From assembly GCF_003351045.1 (NCBI RefSeq), contig NZ_QQZY01000002.1, positions 62,001 through 126,000 on the forward strand: 64,000 bases of DNA, written 5' to 3'. The notes below the pieces were generated by a model that was given only the letters and a program-made list of their open reading frames with translations, searched no databases and was not told where the DNA came from. This DNA comes from Gaiella occulta. GTDB lineage: Bacteria; Actinomycetota; Thermoleophilia; Gaiellales; Gaiellaceae. Position 1 is the first letter of the stretch. Every line of letters begins with the position of its first letter. Positions 18,596 through 27,077 of this stretch are shown here, one piece after another. The position numbers were made by a program, and so were the translations under genes.

Positions 18596-19876
18596 GTGAT
18601 CCCGGTCGCATGGGACGAGGTCGCCGCGCTCGAGCTCGGCGCCCTCGAAGGAGGCGGCACGATCACCGGGATCACGGCAGACTCGCGTCTCGCCGGCCCG
18701 GGAGACCTCTTCGTCGCGCTCAACAGCGGCGTCGCCTACGTCGGCGAGGCCCGCGCGCGCGGCGCGTCGACGCTCGTCCCCGACGACCAGCACGCCGCGC
18801 TCGCGGCGCTCGCCTCGCTCGTGCGCGGGAAGAGCCCCGCCCGTATCGTCGCCGTCGTCGGCTCCACCGGCAAGACGTCGACGAAGGACATCCTGGGAGC
18901 GCTGTGCGCCGCCGTCACGCCCACCGTCTGGGCGGACGCGAGCCAGAACAACGAGATCGGCCTGCCGCTCACCGTCTGCCGGCTCGAGGTCGAGACGCGC
19001 GTGCTCGTGACCGAGATGGGCATGCGCGGGCTCGGCCAGGTCGGCGATCTCTGCGCGATCGCCCGTCCGCACGTCGCGGTCGTCACCTCGATCGGGCCCG
19101 AGCATCTCGAGCTCGTCGGCTCGATCGAGAACGTGGCACGCGCGAATGCCGAGGCGATCGCCGCGCTTCCCCCCGGGGGCGTCGCCGTCGTCCCCGCCGA
19201 CGCACCGCAGCTGGAGCCGTTCCTCGGCCGAACGGACATCGAGATCCGCCGCTTCGACCGCTCTGCCGCGAACCTCGACGGCGGCGCCTGGCGCTTCGCG
19301 CTTCCCGGGCGGGATCTCGTCCTCGAGCTTCCGTTCCGCTCACGCCACATGGCGGAGAATGCGCTCGCGGCCCTCACCGCCTACGACGCGCTCGGCCTCC
19401 CGCTCGGGCGCGCACAGGAGGGAGCATCGCGGATCGTGCTGTCCCGCTGGCGCGGGGAGGAGACGTCGCTCCCGGGGGGAGGCATGGTCGTCAACGACGC
19501 CTACAACGCCAACCCCACGTCGATGCACGCCGCGCTCGTCGACCTCGCGGAACGTGCCGGCGGGCGTCGGCGCGTCGCGATCCTCGGCGAGATGGCCGAG
19601 CTCGGCGACGACGCCGACCGCTACCACCGTGAGATCGGCGCGCTCGTCGCGCGGATCGGCATCCACGTGCTCGTCGCCGTCGGCGAGAACGCGCGCGGCT
19701 ACCTGCAGCCGGGCGTCGACGAGATGCATTGGATCCCGAACGTCGAAGCGTTCGACACCGTCGTGGGAGTCCTGCGGCCGGGCGACGCGGTGCTCGTCAA
19801 GGGCTCGCGCGCCGTCGGGCTCGAAGGCATCCCGGCCCGCATCGAGAAACTCGGCAGGACATGGTTCGCGTCCTGA
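18596..19876 (+). CDS. murF: UDP-N-acetylmuramoyl-tripeptide--D-alanyl-D-alanine ligase
   Basis: 426 residues. Mur ligase signatures: TADSRLAGPGDLFVAL at the N-terminus, P-loop VVGSTGKTSTKDILGAL, the NNEIGLPLTV motif, TEMGMRGLGQ and VNDAYNANPTSM. MurF completes the pentapeptide precursor. A strong ribosome-binding sequence (AAGGAG) precedes the GTG start by 6 bases. The 3' end overlaps mraY by 16 bp. Confidence 0.96.
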   Translation: MIPVAWDEVAALELGALEGGGTITGITADSRLAGPGDLFVALNSGVAYVGEARARGASTLVPDDQHAALAALASLVRGKSPARIVAVVGSTGKTSTKDILGALCAAVTPTVWADASQNNEIGLPLTVCRLEVETRVLVTEMGMRGLGQVGDLCAIARPHVAVVTSIGPEHLELVGSIENVARANAEAIAALPPGGVAVVPADAPQLEPFLGRTDIEIRRFDRSAANLDGGAWRFALPGRDLVLELPFRSRHMAENALAALTAYDALGLPLGRAQEGASRIVLSRWRGEETSLPGGGMVVNDAYNANPTSMHAALVDLAERAGGRRRVAILGEMAELGDDADRYHREIGALVARIGIHVLVAVGENARGYLQPGVDEMHWIPNVEAFDTVVGVLRPGDAVLVKGSRAVGLEGIPARIEKLGRTWFAS

Positions 19877-20874
19877 TCGCAGGGCTCGTCGCGATGGTGA
19901 TCGCCGTCGTGATCGGGCCCACATTCATCGACTGGCTGCGCCGAGCGGGCGTCGGCCAGCAGATCCGCGAAGAGGGGCCGGCGCGCCACATCGTCAAACA
20001 GGGGACGCCGACGATGGGCGGGCTGCTCATCCTCGCCTCGGCGATCGCCCCGTTCCTGCTCCTCTCCCGCTACACGATGCCCGGTCTCGCGCTCCTCTTC
20101 GCCACCGTCGGTTGCGGGCTGATCGGCTTCACCGACGACTACCTGAAGGTGCGCAGACGACGCTCGCTCGGGCTCTCCGGCCGCTGGAAGATGCTCGGGC
20201 TCGTCCTGATCACGATCGGGATCGGCTGGGTGGTCGGGCGCGTCGGCTACCTCGACACCGAGATCTACTTCCCTGTCGTCGACGTCAACATCGACCTGCG
20301 CTGGCTCTACTACCCGTTCCTGTTCGTCGTCATCGCGGGAACCGCGAACGGCGTCAACCTCACCGACGGCCTCGACGGCCTCGCCGCAGGGACGTCGGCG
20401 ATCTCGCTGCTCACGTTCCTCGCCATCGCGGCGATCTCGTGGATCCGCTCGGGCCCCCCCGGAGATCGCAGCAGCAACTACCTCGATGTCGCGATCTTCG
20501 CCGCCGCGCTGATCGGCGGCGTGATCGGGTTCCTCTGGTTCAACGCGTTCCCGGCAGAGGTGTTCATGGGGGACACCGGCTCGATGGCGCTCGGAGGCGC
20601 TATCGCCGTCCTCGCCGTGATGACCCAGACGGAGGTGCTGCTCGTCTTCATCGGCGCCATCTACCTGATCGAGGCGCTCTCCGTGATGATCCAGGTGGCG
20701 AGCTTCAAGCGCACAGGCCGGCGCGTGTTCCTGATGGCTCCGATCCACCACCACTTCGAGATGAAGGCGTGGTCGGAGACCAAGATCATGGTGCGGTTCT
20801 GGATCGTTGGGGCGATTCTCTGCACGATCGGGTTCGTGCTCTTCTACCGCTACTACCTGAGCTTCAAGAGATAG
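19861..20874 (+). CDS. mraY: Phospho-N-acetylmuramoyl-pentapeptide-transferase
   Basis: 337-residue integral membrane enzyme with about ten helices that makes lipid I from UDP-MurNAc-pentapeptide and undecaprenyl phosphate. Diagnostic loops: RHIVKQGTPTMGGLLI, the catalytic FTDDYLKVRRRRSLGL, GTANGVNLTDGLDGLAAG and MAPIHHHFEMKAWSE with the HHH motif. The ATG at 19861 lies within the murF 3' end. Downstream the dcw cluster is interrupted by an AT-rich insert before murD. Confidence 0.97.
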   Translation: MVRVLIAGLVAMVIAVVIGPTFIDWLRRAGVGQQIREEGPARHIVKQGTPTMGGLLILASAIAPFLLLSRYTMPGLALLFATVGCGLIGFTDDYLKVRRRRSLGLSGRWKMLGLVLITIGIGWVVGRVGYLDTEIYFPVVDVNIDLRWLYYPFLFVVIAGTANGVNLTDGLDGLAAGTSAISLLTFLAIAAISWIRSGPPGDRSSNYLDVAIFAAALIGGVIGFLWFNAFPAEVFMGDTGSMALGGAIAVLAVMTQTEVLLVFIGAIYLIEALSVMIQVASFKRTGRRVFLMAPIHHHFEMKAWSETKIMVRFWIVGAILCTIGFVLFYRYYLSFKR

Positions 20875-20994
20875 CAGCGGCGTCTCTAGCTGCCCATCCG
20901 GAGTGCGCATTGTCCGACCCGACGCCGAGAAAAGATCACCCGATCAGGTAGTACGTATCTGTCCTGAGGCAAACTATTCTCGACTGCGATCAAC

Positions 20995-21093
20995 TTGTTC
21001 GACAAGGAGGGTGCCACAAAGACCAGGAAGGCTTCGAGAGACATCGGTTTGACTGCGGCATTGATCAACCAATTCAACTTGAAGGAATCATGA
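20995..21093 (+). CDS. Possible short leader ORF in the AT-rich insert
   Basis: A 32-codon frame with a TTG start, reading FDKEGATKTRKASRDIG and ending NQFNLKES. Its TGA overlaps the ATG of the secreted protein gene by 4 bp, the same coupling style used elsewhere in the window. There is no clear Shine-Dalgarno sequence before the TTG, and no family is recognised, so it may be a leader peptide, a gene remnant or chance. Confidence 0.28.
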   Translation: MFDKEGATKTRKASRDIGLTAALINQFNLKES

Positions 21094-21455
21094 GAAGGTT
21101 TCTCATTGCCTCAGTTCTGATCAGCCTCGTAGCTCTTGCGTCCTTCTCTGGAGTCGGGCGAGCCAGGATCTCCGCTACATGCGATCCGACGAACCTCCGC
21201 ATGACCACCGGCGGCGGCACGGTAACGGCGCGGGCCACCGCCCCTTGCGGGTTCACCGCCTACGATGTCTGTTTGCAGAACAATAGCGGCAGCGGATGGA
21301 GTTCTTCCTTCGCCTGCAACCATTGGGAAGTCATCTCGGGCCCGATGGCGATCAACTCCCAGGCATGGTCGTACGGGTGCGGCACCGCCTACAGGCCGGT
21401 TGCTAGGAAGAGCGGCAACGCTTGGGTAGTTGGGGCATCTAGCTTCTTCTGCTAG
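21090..21455 (+). CDS. Secreted six-cysteine protein of unknown function
   Basis: 121 residues. An N-terminal signal peptide is clear (MRRFLIASVLISLVALASF, likely cleavage after GVGRA), and the mature part of roughly 95 residues has six Cys (in ATCDPT, APCGFT, YDVCLQ, FACNHW, YGCGTA and a C-terminal FFC), enough for three disulfides, plus a Gly/Thr-rich beta-like pattern. A good AAGGA ribosome-binding site precedes ATG 21090. Base composition is far below the neighbours, suggesting acquisition. It lies between mraY and murD, where no accessory gene is normal. No family is recognised. Confidence 0.75.
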   Translation: MRRFLIASVLISLVALASFSGVGRARISATCDPTNLRMTTGGGTVTARATAPCGFTAYDVCLQNNSGSGWSSSFACNHWEVISGPMAINSQAWSYGCGTAYRPVARKSGNAWVVGASSFFC

Positions 21456-21568
21456 TGGCCCATGTCTAAGGTCTGATCGCGCCGAACGCCTGCGACCTAG
21501 AACTCACCGCACCTGACGGCGCCGGGAGTTCTAGCGGCGGGACAACATCAAGCGTCTAGGCTTCCGGG

Positions 21569-22813
21569 ATGGCACCGATCCCCGATCGCGTGGTCGTCGT
21601 CGGGCTTGCCCGCTCCGGACGGGCGGCGGCGGCGGCCCTGCGGGCCCACGGCTCCGATGTCGTCGCCTACGACGCCGACGCCGCGGTGGACGTGGTGGGA
21701 ATCGACGCCGAGATCCGGCTCGGCGACTGGGACGACGCGCTTCTCGACGACAGCGGGCTCGTCGTCAAGAGCCCCGGCGTGCCGGAGGAGTCGCCGCCGG
21801 TGGCGGCCGCACGCGCCCGCGGGATTCCCGTCGCGTCCGAGATCGAGCTCGGCGCCCGCCTGCTCGCCAACCCGATCATCGGCATCACCGGCACCAACGG
21901 GAAGACGACGACGACGGCGCTGCTGGGGGCGATCTTCGCGGCCGCCGGCGCCCCGGCCGAGGTCGCGGGCAACATCGGCCGGCCGCTCACGAGCCTCGTC
22001 GGCGCCGTCGACGAGGACGCGTGGATCGTCTGCGAGCTCTCGTCGTTCCAGCTCGAGGACGTCGACACGCTGCGCCCGCGCATCGCGGTGCTGCTGAACC
22101 TCGAGCCCGACCACATCGACCGCCACGGCAGCTTCGAGGCGTACCGTGCCGCGAAGCTGCGGATCTTCGAGAACCAGGGGCCGGGCGACGTCGCCGTGGT
22201 GCCGCGCGGATTCGCGCCGCTGCCGGGCCGCGCCGCACGCGTCGAGTTCTGCGCAGACGACCCGCTGCCCGCCGAGCCGCGCATCCCCGGTGCGCACAAC
22301 CGTGAGAACGCCGCAGCCGCCGTCGCGGCCGCACGCGCGGCCGGCATCGGCGAGGGGGCGATCGCCGCAGCGCTCCGTGCCTTCCCGGGCGTCGAGCACC
22401 GGATCGAGGAGGTCGCCGTCGTCGACGGCGTGCGCTATGTCAACGACTCGAAGGCGACGAACGTCGCCGCTGCCCTGCGGGCGCTCGCGTCGTTCCCGGG
22501 CGCGCGGCTGCACGTCGTGCTCGGCGGCCTCGGCAAGCGCGAGAGCTACGCGCCGCTGGCGGCGGCGCTCGGGCCGGAGGACAGGGCCTACCTGATCGGA
22601 GACGCCGCAGGCGACATCGCGGCGGCGCTCGAGGCCGCGAGCGTGCGGTTCACGCACGAGGGCGCACTGGAGGCTGCGATCGCCGCCGCGCGCCGTGCGG
22701 CTGCCCCGGGCGACGTCGTGCTGCTCTCCCCGGCGTGCGCGAGCTTCGACCAGTTCACGAGCTTCGAGCAGCGCGGGGAGGAGTTTCGCAGGCTGGTGCA
22801 GAACCTCCAGTAG
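21569..22813 (+). CDS. murD: UDP-N-acetylmuramoylalanine--D-glutamate ligase
   Basis: 414 residues. N-terminal Rossmann-like VVVVGLARSGRAAAAAL, VVKSPGVPEESP, P-loop GITGTNGKTTTTALL, CELSSFQLEDVDTL, LNLEPDHIDRHGS and the C-terminal VNDSKATN and LLSPACASFDQFTSFEQRG are all present. MurD adds D-glutamate to UDP-MurNAc-L-Ala. ATG 21569 follows a 113-bp gap after the Cys-rich gene, so it may need its own promoter. Its TAG overlaps the ftsW GTG by one base. Confidence 0.97.
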   Translation: MAPIPDRVVVVGLARSGRAAAAALRAHGSDVVAYDADAAVDVVGIDAEIRLGDWDDALLDDSGLVVKSPGVPEESPPVAAARARGIPVASEIELGARLLANPIIGITGTNGKTTTTALLGAIFAAAGAPAEVAGNIGRPLTSLVGAVDEDAWIVCELSSFQLEDVDTLRPRIAVLLNLEPDHIDRHGSFEAYRAAKLRIFENQGPGDVAVVPRGFAPLPGRAARVEFCADDPLPAEPRIPGAHNRENAAAAVAAARAAGIGEGAIAAALRAFPGVEHRIEEVAVVDGVRYVNDSKATNVAAALRALASFPGARLHVVLGGLGKRESYAPLAAALGPEDRAYLIGDAAGDIAAALEAASVRFTHEGALEAAIAAARRAAAPGDVVLLSPACASFDQFTSFEQRGEEFRRLVQNLQ

Positions 22814-24048
22814 TGCGAGGGAAGGGCCAGCTCGAACAGCGTCTCCTCGTCCTCGTGACGCTGGGGCTCGTCGCGTTCGGCCTCGTGATGGTGTTCAGCG
22901 CCACATCGGCCTCCGCGGCGCTCGGCGCCGGAGACCCGATGACCTTCCTCGTCAAGCAGGGCGCGTACGCGCTCGTCGGGCTCGTGGCGCTCACGCTCGC
23001 CTCGCGCCTCGACTACCACCGCCTGCGGTCGCTCGCGCCGATGCTCCTCGTCGGCGCGCTCGGCCTCTGCATCGCGGTGCTCGCCGTCGCGCCGCCGGTC
23101 AACGGCGCCCGGCGCTGGTTCCTGCTCGGGCCGATCAGCGTGCAGCCGTCGGAGGTGGCGAAGATCGCGGTCCTGGTGTGGGTCTCCGCCACCCTCGCGC
23201 GCCGGCCGACGCCGCGCACGATGGGAGAGCTGATGAAGCCGCTCGGCATCGTCGTCGGGCTCTTCAGCCTGCTCATCCTGCTCGAGCCCGACCTCGGCAC
23301 GACGATCGCGCTCGGCCTGATGGTGGCGGGCGTCCTGCTCGTGTCGGGGGTGCGGCTGCGCCTGTTCGCGCTCGCAGGCACGTTGGCGCTCGCACTCGGC
23401 GGCGCTGCGATCTACATGGAGCCGTACCGGCGTGCCCGCTTCCTCAGCTTCCTCGATCCCTGGCAGGATCCGCAGGGGGCCGGCTTCCAGACGGTGCAGG
23501 CGATGATCGGCATGGGATCGGGCGGCATCACCGGCCAGGGGCTCGGGCAGGGCATCTCGAAGATCTTCTACCTCCCCGAGGCCCACACCGACATGATCTT
23601 CGCCGTCGTCGGCGAGGAGATCGGCCTGATCGGCTCGACGCTCGTCATCGGCGCCTTCGCGGTGTTCGCGTGGGCCGGCTTCCGGATCGCCCTGCAGTGC
23701 CGCGATCCCTTCGGCAAGCGGCTCGCCGCCGGCGCCACGACGCTCGTCTGCGGCCAGGCGGCCGTCAACCTCGCGGCCGTGATGGGCATCGCGCCGCTGA
23801 CCGGTATCCCGCTCCCGTTCGTCTCCTACGGGGGGTCGTCGCTCATCATGTTGCTCGCCGCCGTCGGCGTTCTCCTTAACATCGCCGTGAATGATCGCGT
23901 CGTCGCAACTCGCAGTAGTGATCGCGGCCGGCGGGACAGCCGGACACGTCCGGCCCGCGCTCGCAGTGGCGGAAGCGCTGCGCGCGCGCGGCGTGAGCGT
24001 GACGTTCGCCGGCAGTCCCGACCGCGTCGAGTCGCGGCTGGTTCCTGA
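22813..24048 (+). CDS. ftsW: Septal peptidoglycan polymerase FtsW (SEDS family)
   Basis: 411 residues, about ten membrane helices. SEDS signatures include MVFSATSASAALG, NGARRWFLLGPISVQPSEVAKIAVLVW, EPDLGTTIAL, GIGQG-like TGQGLGQGISK, PEAHTDMIFAVVGEEIGLIG and the C-terminal PLPFVSYGGSSLIM. FtsW polymerises glycan strands with FtsI. After VLLNIAVND the protein continues for about 50 Arg/Ser-rich residues encoded in another frame of the first 158 bp of murG, an unusually long same-strand overlap. GTG 22813 is the start. Confidence 0.95.
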   Translation: MRGKGQLEQRLLVLVTLGLVAFGLVMVFSATSASAALGAGDPMTFLVKQGAYALVGLVALTLASRLDYHRLRSLAPMLLVGALGLCIAVLAVAPPVNGARRWFLLGPISVQPSEVAKIAVLVWVSATLARRPTPRTMGELMKPLGIVVGLFSLLILLEPDLGTTIALGLMVAGVLLVSGVRLRLFALAGTLALALGGAAIYMEPYRRARFLSFLDPWQDPQGAGFQTVQAMIGMGSGGITGQGLGQGISKIFYLPEAHTDMIFAVVGEEIGLIGSTLVIGAFAVFAWAGFRIALQCRDPFGKRLAAGATTLVCGQAAVNLAAVMGIAPLTGIPLPFVSYGGSSLIMLLAAVGVLLNIAVNDRVVATRSSDRGRRDSRTRPARARSGGSAARARRERDVRRQSRPRRVAAGS

Positions 24049-24961
24049 GGCGGGCTTCGAGCTCGACACGTTCGCGATCTCGGGCCTCCCCCGCACGCCC
24101 TCGCCCGCGCTCGTGCGGGCGCTGTGGCGCGCGGCCGCGGCGCCGCTCGCCTGCACGCGGATCCTGCGGCGCCGCAGGCCCGACGTCGTGCTCGGGGGCG
24201 GCGGCTACGTGGCGGGACCGATGGTGCTCGCCGCGCGCCTGCAGGGGATCCCCGCGGCGCTCACCGAGGCCGACGCGCACCTCGGGCTCGCCAACCGCCT
24301 GGCGGCGCCGTTCGCACGGCGCGTGTTCCTCGCCTACGAGGTGGAGGGGCGGAGCGGACCGAAGTACGCCGTCGTGGGAAGGCCGATCCCGCAGGCACAC
24401 CTCGGCGCCACGCGCGCGCAGGGGCGGGCCCGCTTCGGCGTCCCCGACGGCGCGAGCGTCGTCGCCGTGTTCGGCGCGCTCGCCGGCGCCCGCTCCCTCA
24501 ACGAGATGGCGGTGGAGGCCTGGGCGGACGCCGGCCCGTTCGTGCTGCACGTCTCCGGCGAGCGCGACTTCCCCGCGCTGCGGGCCCGCGTGCGCCGCGA
24601 CGGGTACGTGCTGATGGCGCAGAGCGGCCATTTCGGCGAGCTGCTCGCGGCGGCCGACATCGCCGTCTCGCGGGCCGGCGGCACGGTCTGGGAGCTCGCG
24701 GCGGCGGGCGTGCCGTCGATCCTCGTGCCGTACCCGCACGCCACCGCCGACCACCAGACGCTCAACGCTGCTCACTTCGAGCGCGGCGGCGGCGCCGTCG
24801 CCGTCCCCGACTCCGAGATCGCGCGAGTGCCCGCGATCGTCGACGAGCTGCTCGCCGACCCCACGCGACGCGCGCGCATGGCCGAGGCGATGCGCGCGAT
24901 GGCGCGACCGGATGCCGCCGACCGGATCGCGGATGAGGTGATCGCACTTGCCCGGCGATGA
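23891..24961 (+). CDS. murG: UDP-GlcNAc:lipid I N-acetylglucosaminyltransferase
   Basis: 356 residues of the GT-B glycosyltransferase fold. VIAAGGTAGHVRPALAVAEAL is the N-terminal glycine-rich loop, VVLGGGGYVAGP and LTEADAHLGLANRL follow, and the C-terminal donor-binding region is VSRAGGTVWELAAAGVPSILVPYPHATADHQTLNA. Makes lipid II on the cytoplasmic face. ATG 23891 lies 158 bp before the end of ftsW; its own 3' end overlaps murC by 14 bp. Confidence 0.97.
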   Translation: MIASSQLAVVIAAGGTAGHVRPALAVAEALRARGVSVTFAGSPDRVESRLVPEAGFELDTFAISGLPRTPSPALVRALWRAAAAPLACTRILRRRRPDVVLGGGGYVAGPMVLAARLQGIPAALTEADAHLGLANRLAAPFARRVFLAYEVEGRSGPKYAVVGRPIPQAHLGATRAQGRARFGVPDGASVVAVFGALAGARSLNEMAVEAWADAGPFVLHVSGERDFPALRARVRRDGYVLMAQSGHFGELLAAADIAVSRAGGTVWELAAAGVPSILVPYPHATADHQTLNAAHFERGGGAVAVPDSEIARVPAIVDELLADPTRRARMAEAMRAMARPDAADRIADEVIALARR

Positions 24962-26156
24962 GGCTCGCCGCGGCGTGCACGCACGGCCGCTCGCGGGCCG
25001 CAGGCTCTACTTCGTCGGTATCGGCGGGTCGGGGCTGTCCGCCTACGCGAACATCGCGCGCGCGCTCGGCGCCGAGGTGCGCGGCTGGGACGCGCGCGAG
25101 ACGATCTTCCTGTCGACGCTCGCGGGCGTCGACATCGACCTCGGCGGCGAGCCGGCAGCGCCGGACGGCTGGGAGGCGATCGTGTCGACGGCGCACCTGC
25201 ACCGCTGCGCGGGCACGCCGCGCGCGGAGTTCCTCGCCGAGCTCGTCGCAGCCCAGCCGGCGATCGTCGTCGGCGGCGCCCACGGGAAGACGACCACGGC
25301 GGGCATGATCGCCTTCGTCCTGCGCGAGACGGCCCGAGACCCGTCGTGGGTCATCGGCGGCGTCGTCCCCCAGCTCGGCGGCAACGCCGGGGTCGGAGCG
25401 GGATGGCTCGTCGTCGAGGGCGACGAATCCGATCGCTCGATCGGCGCGTTGCGCCCGCAGATCGCCGTCGTCACGAACGTCGAGCTCGACCACCATGCGA
25501 CGTACGGCTCGGAGGCCGAGCTGCGATCGTTCTTCGACGACTGGCTCGCCGGCGTGCCGCACGTCGTGCGCGGCTGGGAGCTCGAGCCGGTCGATCTCGA
25601 GCTGGCCGTGCCGGGCGCGCACAACCGGCGGAACGCCTCCGCGGCGCTCGCGGCGCTCGAGCTGGCAGGCGTGCCCCGTGGCGAGGCCGAGCAGGCGATC
25701 GTCCGCTTCGCGGGAGTGGGCCGGCGCTTCGAGCTCGTGGGCGAGCGCGGCGGCGTCGCGGTCTACGACGACTACGGGCACAACCCCACCGAGATCGAGG
25801 TGACGCTGCGCACCGCGCGCGAGCGCACGTCCGGCAGGCTGATCGCCGTCTATCAGCCGCACGTGGTCGAGCGCACGAGGCAGCTCCACCGCGAGCTCGG
25901 CGCCGCGCTCGGGGCCGCCGACGTCGCCATCGTGACCGACGTGACCGGGGCCCGCGACGCTCCGCGCGCGGGCGTCAGCGGCAAGCTCGTCGTCGATGCG
26001 CTGCCGGAGCACGTGCGCGCCGGCTGGGCGCCGTCGCTCGACGACGCGGCGCGGCTCGTCCTCGCCTGGGCCCGGCCGGGCGACGTCGTCGTCACCTTCG
26101 GCGTCGGGGAGCCGTGGAAGATCGCCCGCGCGATCGTGGACGGGTTGCCCGCATGA
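24948..26156 (+). CDS. murC: UDP-N-acetylmuramate--L-alanine ligase
   Basis: 402 residues, shorter than the usual 450-480. N-terminal LYFVGIGGSGLSAYANIARALGAEVRGWD, IVVGGAHGKTTTAGM P-loop, VVEGDESDRS, LDHHATYGSEAELRSFF, PGAHNRRNASAA and YDDYGHNPTEIE confirm MurC, the first amino-acid-adding Mur ligase. The start used is TTG 24948 inside the murG 3' end. The stop overlaps the murB ATG by 4 bp. Confidence 0.95.
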   Translation: MPGDEARRGVHARPLAGRRLYFVGIGGSGLSAYANIARALGAEVRGWDARETIFLSTLAGVDIDLGGEPAAPDGWEAIVSTAHLHRCAGTPRAEFLAELVAAQPAIVVGGAHGKTTTAGMIAFVLRETARDPSWVIGGVVPQLGGNAGVGAGWLVVEGDESDRSIGALRPQIAVVTNVELDHHATYGSEAELRSFFDDWLAGVPHVVRGWELEPVDLELAVPGAHNRRNASAALAALELAGVPRGEAEQAIVRFAGVGRRFELVGERGGVAVYDDYGHNPTEIEVTLRTARERTSGRLIAVYQPHVVERTRQLHRELGAALGAADVAIVTDVTGARDAPRAGVSGKLVVDALPEHVRAGWAPSLDDAARLVLAWARPGDVVVTFGVGEPWKIARAIVDGLPA

Positions 26157-27031
26157 GGCCCGCCGGCGGCGTTGCGCTCGCGCGCTACACGACGATCGGC
26201 ACCGGCGGCCCGGCGCGGGCGCTCGCCGAGCCCGGCACGCTGGCGGAGCTCGAGCAGGCCCTGCGCTCGGCCGCCGAGCGCGGGCTCGCGGTTGCGACCG
26301 TCGGCCTCGGCTCGAACCTGCTCGTCGCGGACGAGGGCGTCGACGCCCTCGTCCTGCGCCTCGGCGGCGAGCTCGCGGCGGCGAAGGTCGAGGGAGACAT
26401 GCTGGTCGCCGGAGGCGGCGCCGCCAATGCCGTCTGCCTGCACCGCGCGCGCGCGGCGGGGCTCGGCGGGCTCGAGTTCGCGTGCGCGATCCCCGGCACG
26501 GTCGGCGGCGGCGTGTGGATGAACGCGGGCGCCTACGGGAGCGACTGGAGCACGATCCTCGAGCGCGCGCTGGTGGCGACCTGCGACGGCGTGGGATGGA
26601 TGACCCCGGCCGAGCTCGGGCTCTCGTACCGCCACTCGGCGCTTCGGCACGGCCAGGTCGTGGCGGCGGTCGAGCTGCGGCTGCGGCCGCGGCCGCCTGC
26701 CGAGATCAAGGCGGCGGTGGCAGATCTCGTCGCGCGCCGCAAGGGCACGCAGCCGACGAACAGGCGGACGTTCGGCTCGGTGTTCAAGAACCCGCCGGGA
26801 GAGCTGGGGGCGGGGCGGATGCTCGAGCTGTGCGGCCTCAAGGGCTTCCGCAGCGGCGGAGCCGTCATCTCCCCCAAGCACGCGAACTTCATCGAGAACG
26901 CGGGCGGAGCCACGACGGCGGACTGCCTCGCCCTCATGGCCGAGGCGCGGCGGCGTGCGCGCGAGCAGTACGGGGTCGAGCTCGAGCACGAGGTCGTGCT
27001 GCTCGGGGAGATCGGGCTGCCGCCGATCTGA
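26153..27031 (+). CDS. murB: UDP-N-acetylenolpyruvoylglucosamine reductase
   Basis: 292 residues, type II-like flavoprotein. YTTIGTGGPARALAEP at the N-terminus, LGSNLLVADEGV, AIPGTVGGGVWMNAGAYG (FAD-binding), LSYRHSAL, FGSVFKNPPG with the proton-donating Ser region, LKGFRSGGAVISPKHANFI are characteristic. It reduces enolpyruvyl-UDP-GlcNAc to UDP-MurNAc with NADPH. ATG 26153 overlaps the murC TGA. Confidence 0.97.
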   Translation: MRPAGGVALARYTTIGTGGPARALAEPGTLAELEQALRSAAERGLAVATVGLGSNLLVADEGVDALVLRLGGELAAAKVEGDMLVAGGGAANAVCLHRARAAGLGGLEFACAIPGTVGGGVWMNAGAYGSDWSTILERALVATCDGVGWMTPAELGLSYRHSALRHGQVVAAVELRLRPRPPAEIKAAVADLVARRKGTQPTNRRTFGSVFKNPPGELGAGRMLELCGLKGFRSGGAVISPKHANFIENAGGATTADCLALMAEARRRAREQYGVELEHEVVLLGEIGLPPI

Positions 27032-27077
27032 TCGCGACACGCGCAGGGAACCGGAATACGAGCACGAAAGCACCGGT

